A stretch of DNA of 64,000 nucleotides. Origin: Aphelenchoides besseyi. Taxonomy: Eukaryota; Nematoda; Chromadorea; Rhabditida; Aphelenchoididae. The position numbers and the translations under genes were made by a program. The notes beneath the pieces are model-generated. The model ran no database searches, was not told the origin of the DNA, and was given only the letters and a program-made list of their open reading frames with translations. This document shows positions 1-11,416 of the stretch, piece by piece. The stretch covers positions 4,278,001 through 4,342,000 of the forward strand of contig JAMPIQ010000002.1 of assembly GCA_024699855.1 (NCBI GenBank). Direction: 5' to 3'. Within the stretch, counting starts at the first letter, position 1, and the number at the start of each line of letters is the position of its first letter.

Positions 1-1
1 A

Positions 2-235
2 CAATCAAAGAACATCGTTGAAGATACAAAGCACGAGCGTTGGGCCGATGGGATGCTTTCAACGTTTGAGTGTCAAGGACCCCGTCTTATTAGAATCAAA
101 ATGGAAAAAAGGACAGAAACATACACGTTGAGATTTACAAACAAAGTTTTTCGAATGGGACAAAGCAGAAAGCGACAACGATCGCAAGGCGTCTCAAAGA
201 AAGGAGCGTATATCCGGTCAAATCGTTCAAAATAA
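2..235 (+). CDS. Possible 3' exon of an upstream gene (uncertain)
   Basis: An open frame runs in from the left edge and stops at TAA (233-235), giving about 77 residues with a basic, Arg/Lys/Ser-rich tail (for example MGQSRKRQRSQG). It could be the last exon of a plus-strand gene lying mostly outside the window. I do not recognise the sequence. No in-frame splice acceptor is visible because the left side is cut, and the length is within chance. Confidence 0.15.
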   Translation, partial: QSKNIVEDTKHERWADGMLSTFECQGPRLIRIKMEKRTETYTLRFTNKVFRMGQSRKRQRSQGVSKKGAYIRSNRSK

Positions 236-713
236 CGAACGAGATAGTAAGGGTAAATTTATCTCTTAAATCGAATGCGAAAGAAACCAACGACCGTTTT
301 GCTGGTAATTGTGTTCGGAAGTTAGAAAACGTATTGAAATGTCCCTAGATGCCAATAATCGAAACAAAATTATTACTGCCACATGATTCGCTGTTAAGGT
401 TGAAGAAGGAGAAACAACATAATACGATGAAAATCAGCAATTCGATCAGTTGGATGAACCGCCACTCGTATTTGACATGTTGGCGGCGTTTGTGGTCGTT
501 GGTGTTGTGCCCGAAGCCGGCGATCCAACCTGTTGATTTGGAGTGCCGCCTGTGATTCCACCGGCAACCTTTTTGCCCGAACTGGGCGATCGATCACCAC
601 TACCACTGGCCGTCGCCATTTCAGCTCGACGATCTCCTGGTTGAAGAAAAGAAGTCATCGGTGTTTTGGACAGAATCTAAGCCACAATTACAGTTTATGT
701 TGACTATCAACTC
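236..713 (-). other. 3' flank of the B56 gene, with a possible alternative C-terminal exon
   Basis: No clear gene lies here. On the minus strand an open frame from about 640 down to 446 reads as a Ser/Thr/Gly/Asn-rich low-complexity peptide (contains TPTTTNAANMSNTSGGSSN) directly after an acceptor-like CAACCAG. It could be an alternative last exon of the adjacent B56 gene. Joining it from the visible donor at the end of exon 9 gives a different frame, so the connection is unproven. Confidence 0.25.
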
Positions 714-2574
714 TCAAACCTGTGGTGGCGTTTTCGGCGGTTCTTTTATGTCGAGAGCATTCAGTCGTTTCCATAGCTCCTCTCGATCGCGTTCTTTTCG
801 TTTCTCTCTTAAAGCACGTAATCAGAATGGAATCATAGTCGAAAGCTCACTTTTGTTTTTCCATCTTGTAATTCGCAGTCAATTCGTCGAAAAGTTTACC
901 GTTCATTTCCATGAATGTTTTAAGTACGTTGTAGACAAGGGCAACAATCGTTTGGTTCCAATGCTCACGACTGATTTTATACAACGGCGGAAACATGATG
1001 GGCATGACCTGAGCACTGGTCTCCTCAATCATCGAGAGAATGTACTCATTGTTCCAGAAGTAGAGGGCACGTTCGGCAACCTAAACGCCAGACTGAAAAC
1101 AATGAAAACAGTGATGGCCAACTTGAAAATGCGGACTGGAAACACATTTGGCAAGCTGCTTGAAAAGAGGGTCGATGATCTTCTTGAATTGTTCCGGCTC
1201 AATGATGTCCAGAATTTCTTCTACTTCTCCAAGAAACATGACTTCTTTCGAACTGCAAGTTCGCGGCCAAAATTTGAGCAATGCATCGAAGACCTGAGGA
1301 GTGAGTGTTGAATCCTTTTCGATAAATTGCACTACGCAATAAGCGAGCTAGAACAACCGGGTCATACAAACAATGAGCAATTCTAACCGACCTGTGCATG
1401 ATAAAGACTCAAACAACGTGGTTTGTGAAGAGGCAATAGCACCTTGACAAGAAAAACTTTGTGCTCTTGTTTTAACGGTAGCGCGAAACCATTGATGATA
1501 CTGAAACCGACGGATATTAAGATTTCGTCGAAGACAACAAACCTTCCGAGAATTTCCAACAATTCACCAACACCATTGAACGAGTCAGTTTCGAAAACGA
1601 ATCTTAAAGTGGTCGTTAACAAACGAAGATTTCTGAGCAACATACGATAAGAACATGTTGTTGATTTGTTTGCGAATGAATGCTCGAAGACCCAAAAACT
1701 TTCCGTAGATACGATGCAAAATCGTCTTCAAAAAATCGCGTTCGCGTGGATCTTCAGAATCGAACAATTCTAACAGCTAAACCACCAGAATAAAGTCAAG
1801 AATGAATGTTGAAAGGAACTCACGTTCAACACGAATCGTTGATCGATGTACTTCTTGCCGATCGTCGCTTGAAAGTCGCCAGATTCCAAAAATCGCAAAA
1901 AGAATTCGTAGACCAACTGCAATCGATTTGATTACAACGATCTGTTTTCATTGTCAGACCTGTAAATGTGGCCAAGAGACTTCCAACGTGGGTTCGTCTT
2001 CTTCGGGATCAAACTCCGAGTTGTCGGAGGGCGGAAGGACGCGGAAAACGTTCCTCGACACCATCCTAATAATCTCCGGATATAACGGCTCCACAATAAC
2101 GTTCTTGGAAGCCGTGATATAGTCGATGAGTTCGTTCAAAGCCGCGCGTTTAATCTAAAAAACAATCGCAATTGATCGAACGTAAAAAACAGTTAAAAGC
2201 GAACTCACTTCTTTGCTCTTCAGCTGAGAGACGGGATCGTAGAAATCGAAAATCTTTTGGCATTGTTGCAATTTCTGAATTGCAAGATTCGTTTGTTCAG
2301 CAGCCGGTTGATCTAAACGATCGATGCGTGAAAGCACATTTACAACTGGGATACCTTTGATGAGTGGAAGCTGAACGAGATCGGGCTCGTTGTCCGCATG
2401 ATAGCGACTGCTGTTGACGGGACGTCGTCTTCGTCGACTGTTTCCGCGTTTGCTGAACGGATCGATTTTGTCGACGAACTGAGTCGCAGTTGCGGACAGC
2501 TGCTGATGACCAGTGGCCGCGCCCGAAGTTCGTGGTGGTGGAACGGTGTGTTGTGGTAACCCCGATGAACTCAT
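714..2574 (-). CDS. PP2A regulatory subunit B56 (B' family)
   Basis: This encodes a B56-type regulatory subunit, which selects substrates for protein phosphatase 2A through a HEAT-like solenoid. Nine exons join in frame: 2574-2209, 2154-1960, 1916-1824, 1776-1646, 1602-1543, 1500-1392, 1347-1123, 1080-851 and 807-714, for about 500 residues. Family-diagnostic stretches are [82 protein letters not shown] and [19 protein letters not shown]. The N-terminus is Ser/Arg-rich and disordered, as in other B56 proteins. The C-terminus after the charged [16 protein letters not shown] helix is short and ends PPKTPPQV. An upstream in-frame ATG at 2589 would add five residues. It is divergent from CWC15. 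Confidence 0.95.
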
Positions 2575-2589
2575 GGTTCTCTGCAACAA

Positions 2590-3780
2590 CTTCCAGTTAA
2601 AATCGTCGACGTTCCGCTAAACGTAAACACAACCGCAATGTCTCTCTCGCACAAAAGACCAAACCGAACCGACGAACGAACGGCGCGAGATCGCGAACTG
2701 CGTTGAAGTAAACGCATTCACGTGTTAAAAAACATTTCAAATCGAGAATCTCGTGAAAAACATCGATATCATTTTGAGCCAAAAACAAATCTGCATATTC
2801 AATTTCACCGCCAACCGTCGAAGTAAGTCGTGGGTCGCGAAAGACGAGACGGCCATTAACACCCATCACAGCAGTAAAATTAAAAGCAAAAACAAATGGA
2901 AAAAGTGTGCGCATATTAACAAGCTGGAAAGTCAACGGAAATTTTTTCGTCGACTAACTCGAGAAAGCTGCCAAAACGCACGAGAACACGGGCTTCCGAG
3001 GTCTCAAATGATTCACGGTTAAAAATATGATAAGCAAAATGAAAACACATTCAGAAACTTTGTGTCGCGAAACATGCTTTCGACTAGATGCAACGCAAAT
3101 GCGCAACACCAGCTTCTCAGTTTGATAATCCCCAAATGAGTGGTTCATAACCGGCGGTATATTTTCGTTCACTTCGAATCTCCGGTTTACTTTGCCAATC
3201 TTCTCCGTTCTAAACGCCCACAAAAACGGCGGGACGACAGACGGACAGAGAAAGTGGGAAGGGAACGTTGCCAATGCAGAGATTCTTCACCGACCACAGA
3301 AGGCAACTCGCGTCTTCTTGTCAGTCGGCGTGCGTGCATGTGCGTTTGTTTTTGCCGAAAGCGGTGCAAAAGCCCCGACGTTGCTCTTGGCCATTGGCTT
3401 TAGGAGAAAAACTCGTCCCCCACATCGGCGGCCTCCACAATCGCCAGTGGCGCAAACAAAAAAGCAGCTTTTCCGTGCCCGCTCCATTGGCGTTCGACGA
3501 TTTTTTAATCAAAAACTGAAAGCAGCGAAGTGAAGACCACGGCCGCCTCTCCCTTGTCCCCTTTCGTGCGTCCTCTTCCGACCATCAGAGCAAAGGGCAC
3601 AGTCAACCGCCGAACTCAAGTCGACGAACTGTTCGCCGAACGATTTTGCTTGTCGTTGCCGAGTTGCAAACGCGCTGCTTTTCTCAATCACTATCGACTG
3701 CGTTTTCACTCGTCATTGAGCTCGTTTACTTTGCGATTATTCGACTAATTTTCTTGTTTTAATTGTCAAGTTAATTTCAG
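2590..3780. other. Intergenic region between divergent B56 and CWC15 genes
   Basis: About 1.2 kb separates the two start codons. Several short open frames cross it on both strands, but none has recognisable protein character or splice-linked neighbours. It presumably holds both promoters. A good 3' splice acceptor (TTAATTTCAG, ending at 3780) lies 13 bases before the CWC15 ATG. Confidence 0.5.
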
Positions 3781-3793
3781 TCTCCCGTTCGCA

Positions 3794-4538
3794 ATGACTA
3801 CCGCTCATCGTCCGACTTTCGATCCCGCTAAGGGTGGTATGGGACGAAATGAAGGCGATCTGTCGAAGTTGTCGACCCAGTACTCAGCTCGAGATATGCC
3901 ATCGCACAAGAAGTTGAAATATCGTCAAGGAGCTCAGTTGTACGAAGAGCGAAGTGGAAAGGTATCTTCGGCGTTTTTGATTCGTTTAAACATCTGAAGT
4001 TTAGGAACATCGTCGCACACTTGAAGATCGTGAGTCTCGCTCTACCAAAGATCGTTCGAATCGATTGGACGCCTTGGAGTTGCCGGCGAAAAAGCCTCGA
4101 GTCGATGAGGAAGACGAGGAAGCGGTTGCAGATGGCGACGATCCGTTGGATGAGACCGTTGAAAATTCCGATCAATCGGACGATTCGGAAGACGAAGCGG
4201 AATTGATGGCCGAATTGGCGGCGATTAGAAAAGAACGAGCTGCGGAAAAGGCGGAACGAGAGTCACGCGAAAAAGCGGAACAAGTGAGTTTGACATCGAA
4301 TAAGAGGATAATCAACCTTGTTCAGGAAAGAATACGTCGTGAGGATTTGCTTCAGGCCAATCCACTTCTTCAATCCGACGCACCGTCCAACTTCAGCGTC
4401 AAACGTCGTTGGGATGATGATGTGGTTTTCAAGAATTGTGCCAAAGGAACCGATGATCGCAATCAGCAACCAACTTTCATCAACGATTCGATTCGCTCTC
4501 AATTCCACCGACGTTTTATGCAGAAATACATTCAATGA
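3794..4538 (+). CDS. cwc15: Spliceosome-associated protein CWC15
   Basis: This is the CWC15/Cwf15 component of the Prp19-associated complex in the active spliceosome. Three exons (3794-3961, 4005-4283, 4326-4538), all phase 0, give 219 residues, close to the family norm. The N-terminal block [15 protein letters not shown] with the nearby [20 protein letters not shown] and the C-terminal block [17 protein letters not shown] are the two conserved regions of the family. Between them lies an acidic stretch followed by a charged helix ([18 protein letters not shown]). The acceptor 13 bases upstream of the ATG suggests trans-splicing or a 5' UTR intron. AATAAA follows at 4578. Confidence 0.97.
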
Positions 4539-4577
4539 TCTTCTCATTTTGTTTATGTCACTTTGTCTTTTGTGCAA

Positions 4578-4583
4578 AATAAA
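4578..4583 (+). terminator. Poly(A) signal AATAAA for CWC15
   Basis: AATAAA lies 40 bases after the CWC15 stop, the usual spacing for a cleavage and polyadenylation signal. Confidence 0.7.
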
Positions 4584-5362
4584 CTAATTTTGTGATACGC
4601 CAGAGTTTGTTCGTTCGCAATGTACACCAAACCACGAGGGTGATTGTCAGTCGGAAGTCGATGATTCATTTTGATTAAGAGCCATTGACACACTCCTGAA
4701 AGCAGTGTTGTAATAACGAGAAAACAACAACCAATTGTGTTTTGGATTTACTAGTATCTTTGTTTGAAAGGCAGTATGTTACAAAGACTCATGCTCTTGG
4801 AATTCACTGTTGTAAGCCAAATCAATTGGTTAACGGCTTACAGTTTAGATCAAATAACCTTTGAACACGATGACCACTGTATATATAGCAACTGTAGACC
4901 CATTTATTTAATCAACTGTGTTTGGCGGGTGTCGACAAGTGACTATTTCAGTCAACTAACCTGTCTAATTGTTGTCGCATTTTGATCGTCTTCACTCTTC
5001 GAATTCGTTGTATGGCAGCAGTTAGAATAGACATTTACAGCTTTTACTTCAATTATGAGAATTTGCTGTTCGTTTTCAATTCGCGTGCAAGCTGCTTCCT
5101 TAACACGCATTTGTTGAATAGAGATGTTGGAGTCGAACGTCTTTATCTGAACACTCGAGTTGTTAAATGTCGAACCACCAAAGAATTCGTAGTTTCAGTT
5201 CATCTTTTTCAATAAAAATGACCAGCCACTGCTTTTTGGTAGAAGAATAGATAAAACTTTTACTTTGTATATATTTTAATGATCTTTTTCGTGAATTCTT
5301 TGGCGTTTAGCTTGTGATCGTTCGACTCAGCAGTTCAGTTAAACGGATATTTTAGGGTAACA
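4584..5362 (+). other. Intergenic region with weak small-ORF signals
   Basis: No gene is convincing. A hydrophobic leader-like start (MLQRLMLLEFTVV, near 4776) is followed by GTAAGC and, 30-40 bases later, by TTACAG. An AATAAA lies at about 5211. This could be a small secreted-protein gene or a remnant. The leader resembles that of the TIMP-like gene at 52268 (MIRVLMLLQFTFVVV). The end of the region (GATATTTTAG, ending at 5355) is an acceptor 7 bases before the next ATG. Confidence 0.25.
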
Positions 5363-7139
5363 ATGGGCTTTAGCCTTCAAGGATCGCGGGTCCTGGTTTT
5401 CGTGCTTAGTTTCATCAGCTATGCATTTTATCACGCTTCTCGTAAGAACGTGAGCGGAGTCAAGGGCTCACTGATTCAAGAATGGACTTCAAATACAACA
5501 CACGATGTAAGATTGTAAACGAATTAGCAACTTTTTCATTATTTCCAGCCACTATTCAACAATCCATCGGATGCGAGTACGTTTTTGGGCACATTGGATG
5601 CGTTGTTTATGCTTTTCTACGCTGGAGCATTGGTTTTTTGGGGATGGTTAGGGGATCGATGGAACCCGTTGCACGTTGTGGTTCTTGGAATGATTGGATC
5701 CGGCATGTCGGTACGTTCAATTGACTTGTTCATTCGTTTAGTTCTATTCTAGCTTGTTATGTTTGGCTCGTTTCCATTCTACTTGACCTTCTACTCAATA
5801 CCTTACTATCTCTTCTTCTACGCAATTTTTGGTATCACCCAAGCTGCCGGTTTCCCTAATGAAGTGACTATTATGGTACGCAGAAACTTCTATGGCTATT
5901 CGATGTTATTTTTAGGCGAATTGGTTCAAAAAGAATAACCGTGGATTTATTATGGTATGTAAAATAATGTTAACTATTGATTAATATTCATTTCAGGGCA
6001 TGTGGGCTGCTTGTCAGCCTGTTGGAAACATAATCGGAGCAATTGTTGTAGCTGTAATTCAACCGTTTGGCTATGAAGTGAGGAAAGAACGTTTCCATTT
6101 TGATGTCATTCTATTTAGTGGACTTTTATTGTGAATTCTGTTCTGATCGTCAGTGTTGGTGTTGTTATGTGGTACTCGTAAGTTGCCAATTTCGATGCAC
6201 TAGTAATGAGTACATGAAAGAATAACAGCGAAACCACCACGTGCACTTATTGAAATGGATTCCTCTTCAGAAGAACCGTCAAGTTCATATGAGGAAGACG
6301 ATTCGTTTCACCAACCGATCTCGATGTTTCGAGCCCTCACTTTGCCCAATGTATTACCCGTGAGTTTTGCTAAAAGAAATCGTCTGGAACAATTTGTTGT
6401 AGTACTGTCTTTGCAATGCATGTTTGAAGTTCACCAATTACGCGTTCTTCTTTTGGCTGCCCTTTTATTTACATTCTAATTTCAACTGGACAGAGTCCGA
6501 AGCCAATCAATTGTCTGCTTGGTACGATGCCGGTGGAATTGTTGGATCGATTGCAGGCGGTATACTGAGCGATCGTATTGGACATCGAAGTCCAGTCATC
6601 ACTGCAATGTTGGTCACATCGTTGGGTGTTCTGTTTCTTTACGCTGATGCCGGACCCTATCGGATTTTGAACGTCATCCTTATGACTCTATTGGGTTTTA
6701 CAATTTCCGGTCCATACAATTTAATCGTCGGAACAATCTCGGTCGATTTGGGATCTCAGCCCGCACTTGCTGGAAACCCGAAGGTTTGAGCTCAACATAA
6801 AGCAAGAGGTAAAAGCAGTCGGTTTAGGCGATGTCTACAGTCACTGGCCTTGTTGATGCCTCAGGATCTGCAGGATCGGCGATAGGCCAATTTTTCGTTC
6901 CGATCGTACAAAACGCTTTCGGCTGGGTTTACGTTTTCTACTTGTTTATTCTTCTGGTATGTTGCAAACTTCAAACAAAACAACGATCTTTAATTTAGAA
7001 CTTCCTTGCTACGTTGTGTTTGATTCGACGATGTTTCTTAGATATTCGTGACATCATGGCCAATGGTAGGTGGAACAACCTATCAACGACAATTTCCGGC
7101 GTTGTAGACGAGGAGCAGCCGCTTCTGCATCAGGATTAG
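5363..7139 (+). CDS. SLC37-type sugar-phosphate/phosphate exchanger (MFS)
   Basis: Ten exons (5363-5506, 5549-5710, 5753-5875, 5916-5954, 5997-6077, 6119-6177, 6221-6359, 6403-6783, 6828-6956, 6999-7139) join into a 465-residue, roughly 12-helix major facilitator. Family markers are SYAFYHASRKNVSGVK after helix 1, MWAACQPVGNIIGA, FWLPFYLHS, YDAGGIVGSIAGGILSDRIG and LSTVTG-type MSTVTGLVDASGSAGSAIGQ. SLC37 proteins exchange sugar phosphates for inorganic phosphate across organelle membranes. A central loop rich in Ser and Glu (residues about 220-250) separates the halves. The tail DEEQPLLHQD contains an acidic dileucine sorting signal. The 5' UTR after the upstream acceptor is only 7 bases. AATAAA at about 7316 could serve this gene. 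Confidence 0.92.
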
Positions 7140-7325
7140 ATTGATTTCACACATTTCTTTTCAAAATTACTGGTATCAGAGATTAGCTTTAAATTGTCAT
7201 TACCATTAACAAATTTCTCAAATTAGAGGTCATCTTGTGTGACCTTTCATTTACATTTCGCTTCAAATTCTCCTAGCTAAACGTGTTTTTATTGTTTATA
7301 TCGGGCATGTTTGCAATAAATTAAA

Positions 7326-8081
7326 TTACGACTTAGAGAACGAAAACAGTTGGAGGATCATGCCATCTTCTGGAGAAAGTTGTACGCTTCTTTGAGTTTC
7401 CATTGCATATCCTAAACGATCAATCGCTAAACTAAATGACTGTATAAGGCAAACTTGAAGTTGTCGCTTAGTACAAACGAACGAAAAGTCTTCAGTTTTC
7501 GTTTCATTCGTTGCCAGCGAAGTGAAAGTCATTTCGGCTAATGGTTCTTTTATTCCGACTTCAGAATCAGACTACAAACCGACCAATTTGGTTGACTTAG
7601 GAAAAGAACAATCAAACCTCCATAACACCGCACAGTTTCCAATCGATGTCCACTAGCAATGGATGTCGCCAACCAATGGTCTTCAGATTCTCAACCAAGG
7701 AGTCTGCTTTTTCCTTAACATTGTTTTTCAGTTGACGATTAGAACTCATTCTGTACCGTGTACGCATCCGCCAGTGCTTCTCCCAACGGAAATGAAGAGT
7801 TGGAATTAAGAAGTACCGATCGGAAAGAAACTGGATCCATACTCAGAGAAGCGGCTTTGATTACCACAGATCCAATTCCAGGAATCAATTTCGGTGGCCA
7901 TTCATTCTCGTCCACTACAAATTTTCATTCAAAAATTTCTCTGCAAAAATTACAAACCAGAAACCGTTTCATCCAGAAACGACTCGATCACCTGCTCACA
8001 TAGACTTTTGAGTTGATTGGAAGTCAAATTTTTGACGTCGAATTGCTCGAGACGTTCAATCAACTTTGTCGGAATACTCAT
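7326..8081 (-). CDS. COMM-domain (COMMD) protein
   Basis: Four exons (8081-7958, 7914-7757, 7713-7618, 7571-7326) join in frame to 207 residues, the usual COMMD length. The N-terminal half is helical (TKLIERLEQFDVKNL...). The C-terminal half has the COMM pattern: a Trp near the domain start (LVDIDWKLCGVME), a polar loop, a beta stretch (EMTFTSLAT), and a final helix with spaced leucines (KRQLQVCLIQSFSLAIDRLG). COMMD proteins form the ring of the Commander complex used in endosomal recycling. The paralogue cannot be assigned. An acceptor (CTTTTTAG) sits 9 bases before the ATG. The middle intron at 7756-7714 ends in GTTAAG and is the least certain boundary. Confidence 0.65.
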
Positions 8082-8427
8082 TTTAACTCACTAAAAAGCT
8101 CCGAGCAACTTGAGAGCCTTATGCTAAGCAACAGTTGACCCTCATGAAGAACAATAACCATTCTGACGGTGTTCGAATTGGTCTTTTCAGTAATCTTATG
8201 AACAGTTGTTATTGTATTTTTGGTCATTTGATATTCGATTTGAAGTTCGAAAATTGCTTCATTATCTTTTTGCGCTCTTTAATTCAAATGCAAACACTCT
8301 TTTTGGTGTCGAAACAAACAGAAGAATTGAACGTACAACGACAGTATTTCATGAAAACTAGAAAACAAAATGAAGATCTTAAAGTGATAAATCGAAAAAA
8401 ACCATTTAACAACAGGATGTGTAATAT
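8082..8427. other. Short intergenic region between COMMD and UBA2
   Basis: A plus-strand open frame (8135-8431) starts from a TTG and has a hydrophobic middle and a charged end (KQTEELNVQRQYFMKTRKQN). It has no ATG-proximal acceptor and no recognisable domain, and it runs antisense into the UBA2 end. I regard it as unproven. The rest is AT-rich spacer. Confidence 0.35.
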
Positions 8428-10698
8428 CTAAGCGGAGACTTCCAATCGCGCACGTTTCTGCTTCTCACTATCATTCGAAGACTCGTCTGCCATTCGCTTA
8501 CGTGCTCCATCCACGTTGTCAGCAAACACTGAAACTAAGTTTTTAGGCTCATATTCAACTAGTAGAAGAAAGCCAACATAAACGACAGAAATGATTTAAT
8601 TAAAAAAACTTGAATAATAACGATAACAAAAGACCGGTTAATAGCATTGCAGTTTAACGAAACAGTCTGCGAACTTATCAACGAACATACCTCGAGAATT
8701 GACATTCTCAGTATCAGTTTGTTTCTGTTGGTTCTCGGAACCGGAGTCCAACAAAATCTCGAACTCTTCGTCCTCAAACTTATCGGTGTTGATGATGTAG
8801 AGAGTGAATTGAAATTGTTGATGAAAATCATCGCAATCGAGTTGAGATCCATGTTTCACCGCCAATTTGGCCAGTTCCTTGTCTTCGATTGCTGAAAAAG
8901 AAAGCACTGAAGTTGAATGATGGGAGCTCACGTTTGTTTTCGAATTCATCGCTACTGACAATGATACGACCGCTGCTCATTTCGGAGATGTCCGGTGCTT
9001 GCATGTTGAAGCCGTCCTTGATCACTTTGTTCACGAATGTTTTCTGTTTCATTTTGTCGGTGTTCAATTTGACAAAAACTTCGCGTTTATCGGCACAAAC
9101 GTAGCACTTTGCATTCGGCGGAACCGGTGCATCGTTGACCAAAATTTTGCCGCGTGGAGTTGGTTTTTGAGAAATAAAACTCTGCAAATGAATTGCCTCA
9201 TTGTGAGTACCCACGTCAACATACCGATTGAAAGAGTTCCTTGCGTTGAGCGACGACTTTGTACGTCTCCACGACCATCAGACCGGCGATAATTGCATTC
9301 GATGTTGCAATTGCTGGAATTATGTTTCCGGCCATGGCTGCAAACATCACGTAGTTAACGCAGACGTTCTTTATCTTACATTTGACATCGAACAAACTTT
9401 TACCGTTGATGTGAAAAATGTGAGCACGAATGTTCGCACACGCAGCAACAAAACGCAGAGCTTCTTCGTCGTCCTGTAAACGAAAGGTTATTGTTACAAA
9501 CCAGTGAATGGATCACTTACTTTGTCCCACGAAAGCACACGACCTTCCGCGTTGGCTTCTTCGAAGCGTTTGGCAAGAATTGGAAGAGCAGACGCGAATT
9601 CGTGAATCCATTTCTCCAACGGCCATTGCTGATTGGATGGCGGTTCAACAGACGATTGTGACAAAGTGGAAATATCGTCACAACGGAATGGTTGTGGTGG
9701 ACGACGATCTTTCCACAAATGTTCCAACTCCAAAAGGTATTCAATGTCACGAATGAAGAACTGAAATTCAAAACTCGGTAAACAAGTGGCCTAACATCTC
9801 TACCTGCTCATAAACTTTTTGTGGATCGTAGTTGACGGATTCGGCATAACGACGAGTTCCGGCCGTTTTCGCGGCTGGTGCACTCGCAACATCGCCGTTC
9901 TCCGGTTTTCCGTTACTCGAAGTCTCCATCTCTTTCGATTTCTGTGCGTTCTCATCGATGGGCGAAACATCGTCATCGGAATCCGGTTCACCGAAGATTT
10001 GACTGAAATTAAAGATAGCCAGAGCAAAGATCAAATGTCCTACTTGAACAAATACTTTGCCCATGTTATACAGTGAATCATTTCGGACGGAGTATTTCGA
10101 ATCGTGCAAGTCGGGAATGTTTTCGGTACCGGATGATCGACACAATCGAAGCATTCGGTGATTCTGCGCTGAATCACACGAACTTGTCCCAAAAATCCAG
10201 CCGTTCCACCATCAATCAACGGAACATTTCCGCTAATGCACAGGCGATTGACATGACGACGAGCCGCTGAAAACACTCTTGCAATTAGATAGATCGTTTG
10301 AATACTCACCCAAATTGTCCAGTGCGTTCAATACCACGGAGAATTGTTGGAAATACGAAAGATCGAATTGGTTGTTGTAGATCGAATCGTGATGATAGAC
10401 GACTTTGATGTCCGGTCGAATGGCCAACGCCGCTTCAGCAGCTACTTTGGCTTTCGGTTGTCCCACATGTTCTTTACGAAACAAGAACTGACGATTTAAA
10501 TTGCTCACGTCGATTGTGTCCAAATCGATCTGAAAACAATTGTTGGCCTAAAAACCACAACGCAAATCTCACCACTTCGATATCCTGAAATCCGCCCAGA
10601 GCCAAGTTTTTGATCAACTCGCAGCCGATTCCACCAGCACCAATAACCAGAATCTTCTTCTGAAGTGACTCCTTCGTAAAATACGCGTGAGCAGCCAT
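8428..10698 (-). CDS. uba-2: SUMO-activating enzyme subunit 2 (UBA2/SAE2)
   Basis: This is the catalytic subunit of the SUMO E1 heterodimer, which adenylates SUMO and carries it as a thioester in the nucleus. The adenylation domain starts at once: [20 protein letters not shown], then [16 protein letters not shown]. The active-site region reads [13 protein letters not shown], with the catalytic Cys codon at about 10106-10108. It is preceded by a C-x2-C pair (ECFDCVDHP) that with later cysteines ([10 protein letters not shown]) forms the structural zinc site. [23 protein letters not shown] sequence ([19 protein letters not shown]) closes the adenylation fold. The ubiquitin-like domain follows, then an acidic tail ending in a basic patch ([11 protein letters not shown]), a probable NLS. 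The gene is cut by about eight short introns. Confidence 0.96.
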
Positions 10699-11416
10699 GT
10701 CGATCGATCTTAGATTTCGCTCACGAAAAGTGCGGAAATGAGAATGAAACAGCGATTTCTTAAGGTATACGAAACAGTTGACTCAGTTGTCATGGGACAC
10801 AACTTTTTTCCGTCCGACAACTGACAATTGTTACCGTAGGGTACACGTTCGCAATATTGTTCTTCGATCAAAATGTTTGTACAAAGTTGAGATAAAAACG
10901 ATGGTTTTTCATAGAATCGCTGTGGTTTTTTGATTCAACAGTTTGATTTGGTTCTCAACGGTCTTGAGGGCTGGAGACGTTAATTGTCGTTAGATTATAA
11001 ACAAAGTTGATAGTTAAAGTGCGTTTGAAAAGTTGGAAGTTGTTCGACCTTTCTTAGCATTAGTTTCTTATGTCTTTCTTTCGTAATTTGTACTCGTGGG
11101 CAACGACTTCATGAGCATTTGATCCTCGGGTTTATATTCGCATTTGGACAGCACATTAGGACAAAAACCGCCAACCGTTGATGTGGACGAATGGGTGTGC
11201 AGTTGTTGGCTGCGGGCAAAAAGTGGGCATTTGAAAGTTGGAGGACGAAGAAGTGGCCGCCTTAGTGTTTGCAGCGGTCGACTGGTTGAATTGCTGACTG
11301 GCAATTGACGGAGCGGTAGACGTGAAATACACGCTCCTCGACAAAGTCAATTCCTTATTTCGAACGACTAATCGACGGTCACTTTCGTTCTGCCCACCTG
11401 GTTTCTCATTTCAAAG
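10699..11416. other. Divergent intergenic region, UBA2 / zinc-finger gene
   Basis: About 0.7 kb lies between two divergently transcribed genes. Two overlapping minus-strand open frames (11350-11156, Ser/Thr/Ala-rich; 11304-11068, ending SKCEYKPEDQMLMKSLPTS) are present. They have no clear start context or family match and cannot be joined by a good intron. They may be a small gene or chance. Confidence 0.3.

Noticed and set aside
8135..8431. 98-codon plus-strand open frame between COMMD and UBA2
   Set aside because: It begins only at a TTG, runs antisense into the UBA2 stop region and has no recognisable domain, so it is not called as a gene.
7326..10698. UBA2-COMMD as an operon
   Set aside because: They are on the same strand, but 346 bases apart, which is longer than the usual 100-base operon spacing, and there is no functional link.
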